The notes under the pieces: generated by a model
What the model was told of the DNA's origin: nothing
What the model saw: the letters and a program-made list of their open reading frames with translations, nothing else
Databases searched by the model: none
Assembly (NCBI RefSeq): GCF_002091675.1
Contig: NZ_BDAE01000002.1
Coordinates: forward strand, 119,481 to 183,480
Origin: Pseudomonas luteola NBRC 103146
GTDB lineage: Bacteria > Pseudomonadota > Gammaproteobacteria > Pseudomonadales > Pseudomonadaceae
Length of the DNA stretch: 64,000 nucleotides
Reading direction: 5' to 3'
Made by a program: the position numbers and the translations under genes
In this document: positions 6,511 to 15,026 of the stretch, one piece after another
How positions within the stretch are numbered: the first letter of the stretch is position 1
How the letters are laid out: each line of letters opens with the position of its first letter

Positions 6511-7788
6511 ATGACCGTTGCTGTCTTTCTTTCCTCCCTGTTGGGCTTCATGGCGTTCGGGATGCCGATTGCGTTTGCGCTTCTGCTGACCGGCGCGGTG
6601 CTGATGTGGTACCTGGACTTCTGGGATGTGCAACTGCTGGCCCAGAACCTACAGGCCGGTGCCGACAGCTTTCCGCTCCTGGCTGTACCGTTCTTTATAT
6701 TGGCTGGCGAGCTGATGAACGCAGGCGGCATTTCCCGACGCATCATCACCATGGCCCAAGCCTTTGTCGGCCACAAGAAAGGCGGGTTGGGTTACGTTGC
6801 CATTGCCGCCTCGGTGCTGCTGGCCAGCATGTCGGGTTCGGCCCTGGCCGATACCGCGGCGTTGGCAACCCTGCTATTGCCCATGATGCGTCAGCGCGGC
6901 TATCCGCTCAGCTCTTCCTGTGGACTGGTGTCGGCAGGCGGCATTATTGCGCCGATCATTCCGCCGTCGATGCCCTTTGTGATTTACGGCGTTGTAACCA
7001 ATACCTCGATCAGCCAGTTATTCCTGGCGGGTCTGGTCCCTGGGCTCATCATGGGGGCCGGGCTGATCATCGCCTGGACATTGATCGCCCGAAGCATTCA
7101 CGAGCCGCCGCAGCCCAAGGCTTCCTGGGCGGAACGCCGTCACGCCATCGTGGACGGCATTGCCGCCCTGATGCTGCCGGTGATTATTGTAGGTGGCCTG
7201 CGGGGCGGTATCTTTACACCCACCGAGGCAGCCGTGGTCGCGGCGGTGTATGCGCTACTGGTGTCCACGCTGCTGTACCGGGAACTGAGCTGGAACGCAC
7301 TGGTTGAAGTGCTGACCCGGGCCAGCCGCACCACGGCCTCGGTGATGTTCCTGTGTGCGGCCGCGACCGTTTCGGCCTATATGGTCACACTGGCCCAGCT
7401 CCCCGATGAAATCGCTGCCATGCTGGGACCGATTGCCGACAATCCCAAGCTGCTGGTAGCCGCCATCATGCTCTTGATGGTAGCCATCGGCATGGTGCTG
7501 GACCTTACGCCCACCATCCTGATCCTGGGACCTGTCCTGGCACCCATTGCAGCCAAGGCGGGCGTCAACCCGGTTTATTTTGGCGTGATGTTTGTGCTGA
7601 TCGGCTCGATCGGCCTGATTACGCCGCCGGTGGGCACCGTATTGAACGTGGTCGGAGGGATCGGGCGTATCCGCATGGAAAAGCTGGTGCAAGGGGTTTT
7701 GCCCTTCTTCTTTACCTATATCGCCATTGTTGTCCTGCTGGTGATCTTTCCCGAGATCATTACCGTACCGCTGAAATGGTTGCATTGA
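6511..7788 (+). CDS. TRAP transporter large permease (DctM family)
   Basis: 425 residues, wholly hydrophobic, about 12 membrane segments. Family hallmarks are VPFFILAGELMNAGGISRR near residue 65-85, ASMSGSALADTAAL near 110, and IIAPIIPPSMPFVIYG near 150, repeated in the second half (LITPPVGTVLNVVGG). It forms the ion-coupled channel with the DctQ part of the upstream fusion. 65 bases separate the two genes. Closest in character to YiaN-type sugar-acid systems. Confidence 0.93.
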   Translation: MTVAVFLSSLLGFMAFGMPIAFALLLTGAVLMWYLDFWDVQLLAQNLQAGADSFPLLAVPFFILAGELMNAGGISRRIITMAQAFVGHKKGGLGYVAIAASVLLASMSGSALADTAALATLLLPMMRQRGYPLSSSCGLVSAGGIIAPIIPPSMPFVIYGVVTNTSISQLFLAGLVPGLIMGAGLIIAWTLIARSIHEPPQPKASWAERRHAIVDGIAALMLPVIIVGGLRGGIFTPTEAAVVAAVYALLVSTLLYRELSWNALVEVLTRASRTTASVMFLCAAATVSAYMVTLAQLPDEIAAMLGPIADNPKLLVAAIMLLMVAIGMVLDLTPTILILGPVLAPIAAKAGVNPVYFGVMFVLIGSIGLITPPVGTVLNVVGGIGRIRMEKLVQGVLPFFFTYIAIVVLLVIFPEIITVPLKWLH

Positions 7789-7851
7789 ACGGCCTGGGCC
7801 CTTGTAGCGCCCAGGCATCAGGCTTTATCAACAACAATAAAAGGAATGCCC

Positions 7852-8868
7852 ATGAAACGCTTTATCTTCGCAACCCTGGCCACGGCTGTGCTCTGTGGTC
7901 CGCTGGCCGCCCTGACAACCCAGGCCGCCGATGACATTCGCCCCCGCATGATCCGCTTCGGTTATGGCCTAAACGAAGACAGCAACCAGGGACGCGGCGC
8001 CAAGGTGTTTGCGGAGGAGGTGGCCAAGGCGTCAGGCGGCAAACTCAAGGTGCGCACCTTTGGCGCCGGTAGCCTGGGCCCGGATGCCCAGATGCAGAAT
8101 GCGTTGATTGGCGGCGCGCAGGAAATGATGGTGGGCTCTACCGCGACCCTGGTCGGCATCACCAAGGAAATGGCGATCTGGGATACGCCCTTTTTGTTTT
8201 CCAATGCAAAGCAGGCGGATTATGTGCTCGACGGGCCGGTCGGCCAGCAGATCATGGACAAGCTTCAGGATAAGGGCCTCGTCGGCCTCGTCTACTGGGA
8301 GAACGGCTTTCGCAACATGACCAACAACGTTCGCCCGATCAACAAGCTGGAAGACTTCTCTGGCATCAAGGTGCGGGTGATGCAGAGCCCGGTCTTCATG
8401 GATACCTTCAAGCAGCTGGGTGCCAATGCCGTGCCGCTGCCGTTCTCCGAACTCTTTACCGGCCTGGAAACCAAGGCCGTGGATGGGCAGGAAAACCCGT
8501 TCAACACGATTCTGTCATCCAAGTTTTATGAGGTGCAGAAGTACCTGACCGTGACCAACCACGTCTATAGCCCCTGGATCATGATGGCCTCCAAGCGCTG
8601 GTGGGATGGGCTGTCCAAGACCGAACAGGACATCCTGATGGCGGCAGCCAGAAAGGCACGTGATGCCGAGCGGCTGGACACACGCGCCGAAGGCGAAAAA
8701 GCCCTGGAAGAGCTGAAGGCCCACGGAATGCAAATCAACCAGGTAAGCGCAGAAGAAACCCAGCGCATGCGTGAAAAGGCGCAGCCGGCCATCCAGTCGG
8801 TTATCGATACCGTGGGCAAACCGCTGTTCGATCAGGTGCAGGCTGAAATCCAGAAAGCGCCGCAGTAA
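7852..8868 (+). CDS. TRAP transporter substrate-binding protein (DctP family)
   Basis: 338 residues from ATG 7852, which has AAGGA six bases upstream; ATG 7846 is too close to it. A signal peptide ends near TTQAADD. The DctP fold is clear: FGYGLNEDSNQGRGAKVFAEEV, LIGGAQEMMVG, LEDFSGIKVRVMQSPVFMDTFKQLGA with the carboxylate-binding Arg, then LPFSELFTGLETKAVDGQENP. It captures a carboxylate in the periplasm and delivers it to DctQM. The kinase fused to DctQ makes gluconate or a related sugar acid likely. Confidence 0.93.
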   Translation: MKRFIFATLATAVLCGPLAALTTQAADDIRPRMIRFGYGLNEDSNQGRGAKVFAEEVAKASGGKLKVRTFGAGSLGPDAQMQNALIGGAQEMMVGSTATLVGITKEMAIWDTPFLFSNAKQADYVLDGPVGQQIMDKLQDKGLVGLVYWENGFRNMTNNVRPINKLEDFSGIKVRVMQSPVFMDTFKQLGANAVPLPFSELFTGLETKAVDGQENPFNTILSSKFYEVQKYLTVTNHVYSPWIMMASKRWWDGLSKTEQDILMAAARKARDAERLDTRAEGEKALEELKAHGMQINQVSAEETQRMREKAQPAIQSVIDTVGKPLFDQVQAEIQKAPQ

Positions 8869-8941
8869 GGGCGCTTCACCCTGTAAATCGAGGGTGCAGT
8901 ACCGATCGTCCGCATTCTGCTTGCAAGCCTTGCAACACCAG

Positions 8942-8970
8942 AAAACCCCAGCCTGCGCGCTGGGGTTTTT
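8942..8970 (+). terminator. Terminator of the TRAP operon
   Basis: Stem AAAACCCCAGC / GCTGGGGTTTT, loop CTGCGC, then a T run. Confidence 0.88.
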
Positions 8971-8984
8971 CGTTTATACAAAAA

Positions 8985-9024
8985 GTTATAAGCAAATGAA
9001 TAAAAATGATTTTTAGGTATAAGC
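8985..9024 (+). promoter_or_regulatory. AT-rich ssu promoter region with repeated TATAAGC
   Basis: GTTATAAGC (8985-8993) and GTATAAGC (9017-9024) flank an A/T-rich stretch ahead of ssuE. Sulfur-starvation promoters of pseudomonads are often AT-rich with such repeats. Which bases are -35/-10 or activator sites cannot be decided here. Confidence 0.4.
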
Positions 9025-9096
9025 TAAGGCTTGCTATGGTTCGCTACATACCTGAAGGGCATACCGACCCTGACAGGATAGTTGAAGGGGAACGGC

Positions 9097-9681
9097 ATGC
9101 TAGTGGTTTCGCTGGCGGGCAGCCCGGGGGCCAGATCCCGATCGAGCGTACTGCTCGGCGAGGCCCGGCAATGGCTGAACGCACATGGGGTCGAGGTAGC
9201 CTCCTGGCGCATCCAGGATTTCCCGCCCGAAGATTTGATCCAGGCGCGGTTCGAGAGCCCTCAGGTCAAGGCCTTTGTCGAGCACGTGCACAATGCGGAT
9301 GGTCTTGTGGTGTCCACACCGATCTACAAGGCCTCGTTTTCCGGGGTGCTCAAGACGGTACTTGATCTGTTGCCGGAGCGGGCACTCAGCCACAAGGTAG
9401 TGCTGCCGTTGGCAACCGGCGGTTCGATTGCACATATGTTGGCGGTGGACTACGCACTCAAGCCAGTGCTGGCTGCGCTCAAGGCGCAGGAGATCCTGCC
9501 CGGCGTGTTCGCCGATGACAGCCAGGTCAGCTATGAACGCGAGACACCGCTCTCGCCTGCACTGGCGGAGCGTTTGGACGAGTCACTGGAGCTTTTTCTG
9601 GCCGCACTGGCTCGCCGACCGAAGCCGGTCGAGCCACATGTTTTGACAGCGCAGCTGACACAGGCACGCTGGAGCATCTGA
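9097..9681 (+). CDS. ssuE: NADPH-dependent FMN reductase SsuE
   Basis: 194 residues from ATG 9097, with GAAGGGG upstream; an in-frame TTG at 9082 is less likely. It is a flavodoxin-like reductase: [16 protein letters not shown] phosphate loop, [22 protein letters not shown], and [27 protein letters not shown], which includes the SsuE-type Tyr of the pi-helix, followed by GVFADDSQV. It supplies FMNH2 to SsuD for release of sulfite from alkanesulfonates. First gene of the ssu operon. Confidence 0.95.
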   Translation: MLVVSLAGSPGARSRSSVLLGEARQWLNAHGVEVASWRIQDFPPEDLIQARFESPQVKAFVEHVHNADGLVVSTPIYKASFSGVLKTVLDLLPERALSHKVVLPLATGGSIAHMLAVDYALKPVLAALKAQEILPGVFADDSQVSYERETPLSPALAERLDESLELFLAALARRPKPVEPHVLTAQLTQARWSI

Positions 9682-9776
9682 TGTAACCACTCCCACACGG
9701 GAGAACAGATTACCCACCTTACTGACCCGACAACGGGGCAGCAGGCAGGACACCACTCGAAGCCAAGGAGCACGCG

Positions 9777-10751
9777 ATGCGCGTCAAACCCTTGCATCGA
9801 AGATGGGTTGCCGCGCTGCTGCTGGCCCTGTCGCTCGATGCCACCGTTCAAGCCGCCGAAACCTTACGGGTCGGCTATCAGAAATACGGCACGCTGGTGC
9901 TGCTCAAGGCCCGTGGCGCGCTGGAAAAGCGCCTGGCCGAGCAGGGCGTTACCGTGCAATGGACTGAATTTCCCGGCGGCCCCCAATTACTGGAAGGGCT
10001 GAATGTTGGCAGCATCGACTTTGGTGTTACTGGTGAAACCCCGCCCGTTTTCGCTCAGGCGGCGGGTGCTGACCTCGTATATGTCGCCCATGAGCCGCCA
10101 GCGCCGACCAGCGAAGCGATCCTGGTGCCCAAGGATTCTTCCATCCAGACGCTGGCCGATCTCAAGGGCAAGAAGATCGTCCTGAACAAGGGCTCCAACG
10201 TTCATTATCTGCTGGTTCGCGCGCTGGAAAAGGCAGGCCTGAAATACAGCGACATCCAACCAATCTACCTGCCTCCGGCTGATGCCCGCGCCGCTTTTGA
10301 GCGCGGCAGCGCCGATGCCTGGGTTATTTGGGACCCGTATCAGGCGGCTGCGGAAAAACAGCTTCAGGCGCGCACACTTACCGACGGTACCGGGCTAGTC
10401 GACAACCACCAGTTCTACCTCTCAACACGCCCTTACGCCCAACAGCACTCGCAAGTCATTGCCACGCTGGTCGACGAGGTTCGCTCGGTAGGGGAGTGGG
10501 CAAAGGCAAATCCTGAGGAGGTCGCCAAGCAGGTCGCGCCGTTGCTCGGTTTGCCGGAAGACATTGCCCGTACGGTCGTTGCGCGGCAGGGCTATGGGGC
10601 CCAGTTCATTACACCCGAGGTGGTAACCGCGCAGCAGAAGATCGCTGATGCCTTTACGCAGATTCGTCTGATTCCTAAAACGCTGGCGGTTCGTGACGTG
10701 ATCTGGACACCGCCTGCCAACCTTGCCCAGCGCGCGGAGGTAAAACCATGA
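9777..10751 (+). CDS. ssuA: Aliphatic sulfonate-binding protein SsuA (first copy)
   Basis: 324 residues; AAGGAG lies about 6 bases before the ATG. Signal peptide ends VQAAET. Type 2 periplasmic binding fold: LRVGYQKYGTLVLLKARGALEKRL, FPGGPQLLEGLNVGSIDFGVTGETPPVFAQAAG, YLPPADARAAFERGSADAWVIWDPY, all standard for SsuA. It captures organosulfonates for SsuBC. Its stop overlaps the next start (ATGA). Confidence 0.93.
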   Translation: MRVKPLHRRWVAALLLALSLDATVQAAETLRVGYQKYGTLVLLKARGALEKRLAEQGVTVQWTEFPGGPQLLEGLNVGSIDFGVTGETPPVFAQAAGADLVYVAHEPPAPTSEAILVPKDSSIQTLADLKGKKIVLNKGSNVHYLLVRALEKAGLKYSDIQPIYLPPADARAAFERGSADAWVIWDPYQAAAEKQLQARTLTDGTGLVDNHQFYLSTRPYAQQHSQVIATLVDEVRSVGEWAKANPEEVAKQVAPLLGLPEDIARTVVARQGYGAQFITPEVVTAQQKIADAFTQIRLIPKTLAVRDVIWTPPANLAQRAEVKP

Positions 10752-11737
10752 AGCCTGCTTTCCTAACCCGCAGCCTGATCCTGCTCGGCACGCTGGCAGC
10801 GTTCGCGTTCCAGACCGCCTCGGCCGATCCCGCCGAGTTGCGCATCGGTTATCAGAAGAGTGCCGTGAATCTGGTGGTGGCGCGGGAGAAGCGCTTCCTG
10901 GAGACGCGCTTCCCGAACACGCAGGTTCGTTATGTGGAGTTTCCGGCCGGGCCGCAGCTGCTCGAAGCCCTGAACGCAGGCAGCATCGACCTGGGTGCGA
11001 CAGGTGATATCCCACCGATTTTCGCCCAGGCTGCCGGAGCCGATCTGCTCTATGTTGGCACCGAGCCCGCCAAGCCGTTGGCCGAAGTCATTCTGGTGAG
11101 CAAGGACAGCCCGATCCACACCCTGGCGGATCTCAAGGGGAAAAAGGTAGCCTTCCAGAAAGGCTCCAGCTCCCATGCGCTGCTGCTTCGAGCGCTTAAT
11201 CAGGCAGGCCTCAACTACACCGATATCCAGCCGGTCTACCTGCCGCCTGCCGATGCCCGTGCAGCCTTCGATCAGGGCAACGTGGACGCCTGGGCCATCT
11301 GGGATCCCTTCTATTCGGCGGCGCTGTTAACCGGTCAGGTGCGTGTGCTGACCGATGGCCGCAATGGGCTCTCCAATTCGGGCTCCTTCTACTTGGCGGC
11401 CCGCCCGTTTGCCGAGCGCAATCCGGGCCTCATTCCACAGATCTTCGATGCGCTGAATCAGGCTGAAGCGCTCACACGTGCCAGCCCCGAGGGCAGCATT
11501 GAGATCATGACGCGTCAGCTGGGACTGCCGCGGGCTGTGGTGGCCTCGTATTTCAGCCACCGCCCGGATTTACCCATCAGCTCGATTACCGCCAGGGACA
11601 TCGAAAACCAGCAGCAAACCGCTGACCTGTTCTACCAGAACCGCCTGATTCCCAAGCCGATACGCGTGGCCGACGTTGCGACGCCCGCCGTACCGGTTAC
11701 TGCGCAACGCCAAACCAACACCGAGGTGACGCCATGA
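10748..11737 (+). CDS. Aliphatic sulfonate-binding protein, second SsuA paralogue
   Basis: 329 residues, starting in an ATGA overlap with the first ssuA. Signal peptide ends ASADPAE. It shares the whole fold and long blocks with the upstream copy (IGYQK, GPQLLEALNAGSIDLGATGD, YLPPADARAAF, WAIWDPF), so the pair arose by duplication and then diverged. The second copy probably widens the sulfonate range of one SsuBC permease. It carries a longer Thr/Pro/Val-rich C-terminus. Confidence 0.92.
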   Translation: MKPAFLTRSLILLGTLAAFAFQTASADPAELRIGYQKSAVNLVVAREKRFLETRFPNTQVRYVEFPAGPQLLEALNAGSIDLGATGDIPPIFAQAAGADLLYVGTEPAKPLAEVILVSKDSPIHTLADLKGKKVAFQKGSSSHALLLRALNQAGLNYTDIQPVYLPPADARAAFDQGNVDAWAIWDPFYSAALLTGQVRVLTDGRNGLSNSGSFYLAARPFAERNPGLIPQIFDALNQAEALTRASPEGSIEIMTRQLGLPRAVVASYFSHRPDLPISSITARDIENQQQTADLFYQNRLIPKPIRVADVATPAVPVTAQRQTNTEVTP

Positions 11738-11929
11738 ATACCAAGCCCCTGCCTACGATCGCCAGCCGTCTGGTCGAGCGCTACCTGAATGGGATGGATC
11801 AGGCGATGGCGCGCGTCATGGTGTGCCTTTGTCGACGCCCATGTGCAGCCCTTGCCCCTGGTGCCCACGGCTGATGCCGCTGAAAGCACCCTGAAGCCCA
11901 CATTCGAATTGACCCAGATTTCCATCTGA
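11734..11929 (+). pseudogene. Small frameshifted reading frame between ssuA2 and ssuD
   Basis: An ATGA overlap with the upstream ssuA copy opens MNTKPLPTIASRLVERYLNG, which runs to a TGA at 11872. A +1 frame that joins near 11828 reads FVDAHVQPLPLVPTADAAES and ends FELTQISI with TGA at 11927-11929, 13 bases before ssuD. Together the two halves would give about 65 residues and fill the gap, so a one-base frameshift in a coupled small gene is the simplest reading. I do not recognise the product. It could also be non-coding spacer. Confidence 0.45.
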
Positions 11930-11942
11930 CGGAGCACTGTAC

Positions 11943-13106
11943 ATGAGCAATCTCAACGTTTTCTGGTTTCTACCAACACACGGCGACGGCCATTACCTCG
12001 GCACAGCAGAGGGCGCCCGCGCCGTTGACCACGGCTACCTGCAACAGATCGCCCAGGCGGCGGACCGCCTCGGGTTTGGCGGCGTACTAATTCCTACCGG
12101 CCGCAGCTGCGAGGACTCCTGGCTGGTGGCGGCCTCGCTGATCCCTGTGACCCAGCGACTCAAATTCCTGGTAGCGCTGCGCCCCGGCATCATTTCACCC
12201 ACCGTTGCTGCTCGTCAGGCCGCTACGCTCGATCGCCTGTCCGGCGGGCGGGCGCTGTTCAACCTCGTGACCGGCGGCGACCCGGAAGAGCTGGCCGGAG
12301 ATGGGTTGTTCCTGAGCCATGAGGAGCGCTACGAGGCCTCGGAAGAGTTCACCCATATCTGGCGTCGCGTGCTGGAAGGCGAGACGGTCGACTTTGACGG
12401 CAAGCACATCAAGGTCAAGGGCGCCAAGCTGCTTTATCCGCCGCTGCAACAGCCGCGTCCGCCACTGTACTTTGGAGGCTCCTCCGAGCCTGCCCAGGAG
12501 CTGGCTGCCGAGCAGGTCGAGCTGTACCTGACCTGGGGTGAACCGCTTGAGGCGGTGCGCGAGAAGATCGAGTCCGTACGTGAAAAGGCGGCCCGTCATG
12601 GCCGTACTGTTCGCTTCGGTATCCGTCTGCATGTAATTGTCCGTGAAACGAATGAAGAGGCCTGGAAGGCGGCCGACCGGCTCATCGCCAATCTGGATGA
12701 TGCCACCATCGCCAAGGCCCAGGCTTCGTTTGCGCGGTTCGATTCGGTTGGTCAGCAACGCATGGCTGCGCTGCACGGCGGACGGCGTGACAAGCTGGAA
12801 ATCGCGCCCAACCTCTGGGCCGGTGTAGGGCTTGTGCGTGGCGGAGCAGGGACTGCCCTGGTCGGTGACGGCCCTACGGTGGCCCAGCGGATGAAGGAGT
12901 ATGCCGAACTGGGCATCGATACCTTCATCCTGTCCGGCTATCCGCACCTGGAGGAGTCCTACCGCGTGGCCGAACTCCTGTTCCCGCACCTGCCGCTCAG
13001 CCGACCCGAGCAGCCGGCGGGTGCCAATAACATCAGCCCCTTCGGCGAGATCGTGGCCAACGACATCGTGCCATCCTCAACCACGAAGTATGCCGCGCAG
13101 AGCTGA
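11943..13106 (+). CDS. ssuD: FMNH2-dependent alkanesulfonate monooxygenase SsuD
   Basis: 387 residues. Bacterial-luciferase-like TIM barrel: [30 protein letters not shown] (the conserved Cys region, here Cys56), [43 protein letters not shown], and [23 protein letters not shown]. It uses FMNH2 from SsuE and O2 to turn alkanesulfonates into aldehyde and sulfite. CGGAGC lies before the ATG. Confidence 0.96.
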   Translation: MSNLNVFWFLPTHGDGHYLGTAEGARAVDHGYLQQIAQAADRLGFGGVLIPTGRSCEDSWLVAASLIPVTQRLKFLVALRPGIISPTVAARQAATLDRLSGGRALFNLVTGGDPEELAGDGLFLSHEERYEASEEFTHIWRRVLEGETVDFDGKHIKVKGAKLLYPPLQQPRPPLYFGGSSEPAQELAAEQVELYLTWGEPLEAVREKIESVREKAARHGRTVRFGIRLHVIVRETNEEAWKAADRLIANLDDATIAKAQASFARFDSVGQQRMAALHGGRRDKLEIAPNLWAGVGLVRGGAGTALVGDGPTVAQRMKEYAELGIDTFILSGYPHLEESYRVAELLFPHLPLSRPEQPAGANNISPFGEIVANDIVPSSTTKYAAQS

Positions 13107-13115
13107 GGAGGCGGT

Positions 13116-13907
13116 ATGAATCATACGATCAACACCTCCCTGCAACGCGTAGCGCCCTGGGTGCTGCCCGTGCTGCTCCTGACCGGGTGGCAGGTGGCTG
13201 TGGAAACCGGCCTCTTGTCCAGCCGTATCCTGCCGGCACCCAGTGCAGTGTTGGAGGCAGGCTGGAGCCTGGTGCGCAGTGGCGAGCTCTGGCAACACCT
13301 CGCCATCAGCAGCTGGCGCGCCAGTATCGGCTTTGCTATCGGAGGTGGTATCGGTCTGCTTCTGGGCTTTATCACAGGGCTTTCGACCTGGGGCGAGCGT
13401 TTGCTCGACAGCTCCGTGCAGATGGTCCGCAACGTACCGCACCTGGCGCTGATCCCGCTGGTCATCCTGTGGTTCGGGATCGACGAGTCGGCCAAGATCT
13501 TCCTGGTCGCCCTGGGTACGTTTTTCCCGATCTACCTCAATACCTATCATGGCATTCGCAACGTCGATCCGGCCCTGGTGGAAATGGCGCGCAGCTACGG
13601 GCTCTCTGGCTATCGATTGTTCACGCAGGTCGTGTTGCCCGGGGCGCTGCCGTCGATCCTGGTGGGGGTGCGCTTTGCGCTTGGGTTGATGTGGCTGACC
13701 CTGATCGTGGCGGAGACCATCTCGGCCAGTTCCGGCATCGGTTACCTCGCCATGAACGCCCGTGAGTTCCTGCAAACCGACATCGTGGTTCTGGCGATCG
13801 TGCTGTATGCCGTCCTCGGCAAGCTGGCGGATCTTGCGGCCCGCGGCCTTGAGCGCGCATGGCTGCGCTGGCATCCGGCCTATCAGAAAACAGGAGGTGC
13901 AGCATGA
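13116..13907 (+). CDS. ssuC: Sulfonate ABC transporter permease SsuC
   Basis: 263 residues, about six membrane spans. The BPD inner-membrane domain includes the EAA loop [36 protein letters not shown] near residues 150-185. GAGGAGG lies before the ATG, and the stop overlaps the ssuB start (ATGA). It pairs with SsuB to import sulfonates delivered by either SsuA copy. Confidence 0.95.
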   Translation: MNHTINTSLQRVAPWVLPVLLLTGWQVAVETGLLSSRILPAPSAVLEAGWSLVRSGELWQHLAISSWRASIGFAIGGGIGLLLGFITGLSTWGERLLDSSVQMVRNVPHLALIPLVILWFGIDESAKIFLVALGTFFPIYLNTYHGIRNVDPALVEMARSYGLSGYRLFTQVVLPGALPSILVGVRFALGLMWLTLIVAETISASSGIGYLAMNAREFLQTDIVVLAIVLYAVLGKLADLAARGLERAWLRWHPAYQKTGGAA

Positions 13908-14707
13908 CGGCCTTGCACAGTCTCCCTTACAAGCGGGGAACAGCCCTGACCCTGGAAGGGGTCGGCAAGCGGTTCGGTGAGCGCGACGTCCTTCAGGGAA
14001 TCGACCTGACAATCCCCTCCGGTCAGTTTGTGGCCGTGGTGGGGCGCAGCGGTTGCGGCAAGAGCACCTTGCTGCGGCTGGTGGCCGGACTGGATAAGCC
14101 GACCGGCGGGCAACTGCTGGCGGGCAAGGAGCCGCTTGCCCGGCATCAGGAGGCGACCCGTCTTATGTTTCAGGATGCCCGCCTGCTGCCCTGGAAACGC
14201 ATCATCGATAACGTCGGCCTGGGCCTCAAAGGCCATTGGCGGCAGAAGGCACTAGAGGCGCTGGACGCCGTGGGGCTGGCTGAGCGTGCCCATGAATGGC
14301 CGGCTGCGCTGTCGGGTGGACAGAAGCAGCGTGTGGCCTTGGCGCGGGCCCTGATTCATGAGCCGCGCCTGTTGCTGCTGGATGAGCCCTTGGGTGCGCT
14401 GGACGCCCTGACCCGCATCGAGATGCAGCAGTTGATCGAGCGTCTCTGGCAGCAGCATGGGTTCACCGTCCTGCTGGTCACGCACGACGTGGGCGAGGCC
14501 GTAGCCATGGCGGATCGCGTGCTGCTGATCGAGGAGGGCCGGGTCGGCCTGGACCTCGACATCAATCTGTCGCGTCCGCGCAACCGCGGCTCGGCCGGGC
14601 TTGCCGCTCTGGAGGCCGAGGTGCTGGCCCGCGTACTGGCCCAACCTTCACTGCCCGACCATCACGACACCGACTACCAACCCACGCAACTGCGCTGGGC
14701 ACTTTGA
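13904..14707 (+). CDS. ssuB: Sulfonate ABC transporter ATPase SsuB
   Basis: 267 residues from the ATGA overlap at 13904; an earlier in-frame start lies inside ssuC. Walker [10 protein letters not shown] near residue 46, Q-loop [10 protein letters not shown], signature LSGGQKQR, Walker [13 protein letters not shown] and switch His in [10 protein letters not shown] are all present, so it is an intact ATPase. A C-terminal extension of about 40 residues is usual for SsuB. Confidence 0.95.
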   Translation: MTALHSLPYKRGTALTLEGVGKRFGERDVLQGIDLTIPSGQFVAVVGRSGCGKSTLLRLVAGLDKPTGGQLLAGKEPLARHQEATRLMFQDARLLPWKRIIDNVGLGLKGHWRQKALEALDAVGLAERAHEWPAALSGGQKQRVALARALIHEPRLLLLDEPLGALDALTRIEMQQLIERLWQQHGFTVLLVTHDVGEAVAMADRVLLIEEGRVGLDLDINLSRPRNRGSAGLAALEAEVLARVLAQPSLPDHHDTDYQPTQLRWAL

Positions 14708-14726
14708 TCACTTGAGGAGCACAACC

Positions 14727-14942
14727 ATGACCATTAAAGCCATCAACGTTCGTAACCAGTTCAAAGGCACCATCAAGGAAATCATCGAAGGGTCGGTGCT
14801 TTCCGAAATTGACGTACAAACCGCTGCCGGGATCGTTACCTCCGTGATCACCACGCGCTCGGTCAAGGAGCTGGAGCTGGTGGTCGGCAGCGAGGTGATT
14901 GCCTTCGTGAAGTCCACGGAGGTCTCGATCGCCAAACTCTGA
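14727..14942 (+). CDS. ssuF: Molybdopterin-binding-like TOBE protein SsuF
   Basis: 71 residues; GAGGAG upstream of ATG 14727. One TOBE/Mop domain (MTIKAINVRNQFKGTIKEI, GIVTSVITTRSVKELELVVGSEVIAFVKSTEVSIAKL). In Pseudomonas putida ssuF is the last ssu gene and is needed for sulfonate growth in an unresolved way. It is last here too, followed by a terminator. Confidence 0.9.
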   Translation: MTIKAINVRNQFKGTIKEIIEGSVLSEIDVQTAAGIVTSVITTRSVKELELVVGSEVIAFVKSTEVSIAKL

Positions 14943-15000
14943 TTGCCACGCGGTCATCCACGTCACGCTGCCTGTAGTTATTCCCCTATAAGGCACCTTT

Positions 15001-15026
15001 AGCCCGCCGCGAGGCGGGCTCTTTTT
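15001..15026 (+). terminator. Terminator of the ssu operon
   Basis: Stem AGCCCGCC / GGCGGGCT, loop GCGA, then CTTTTT. It abuts the stop of the convergent CheB-CheR kinase gene. Confidence 0.88.
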
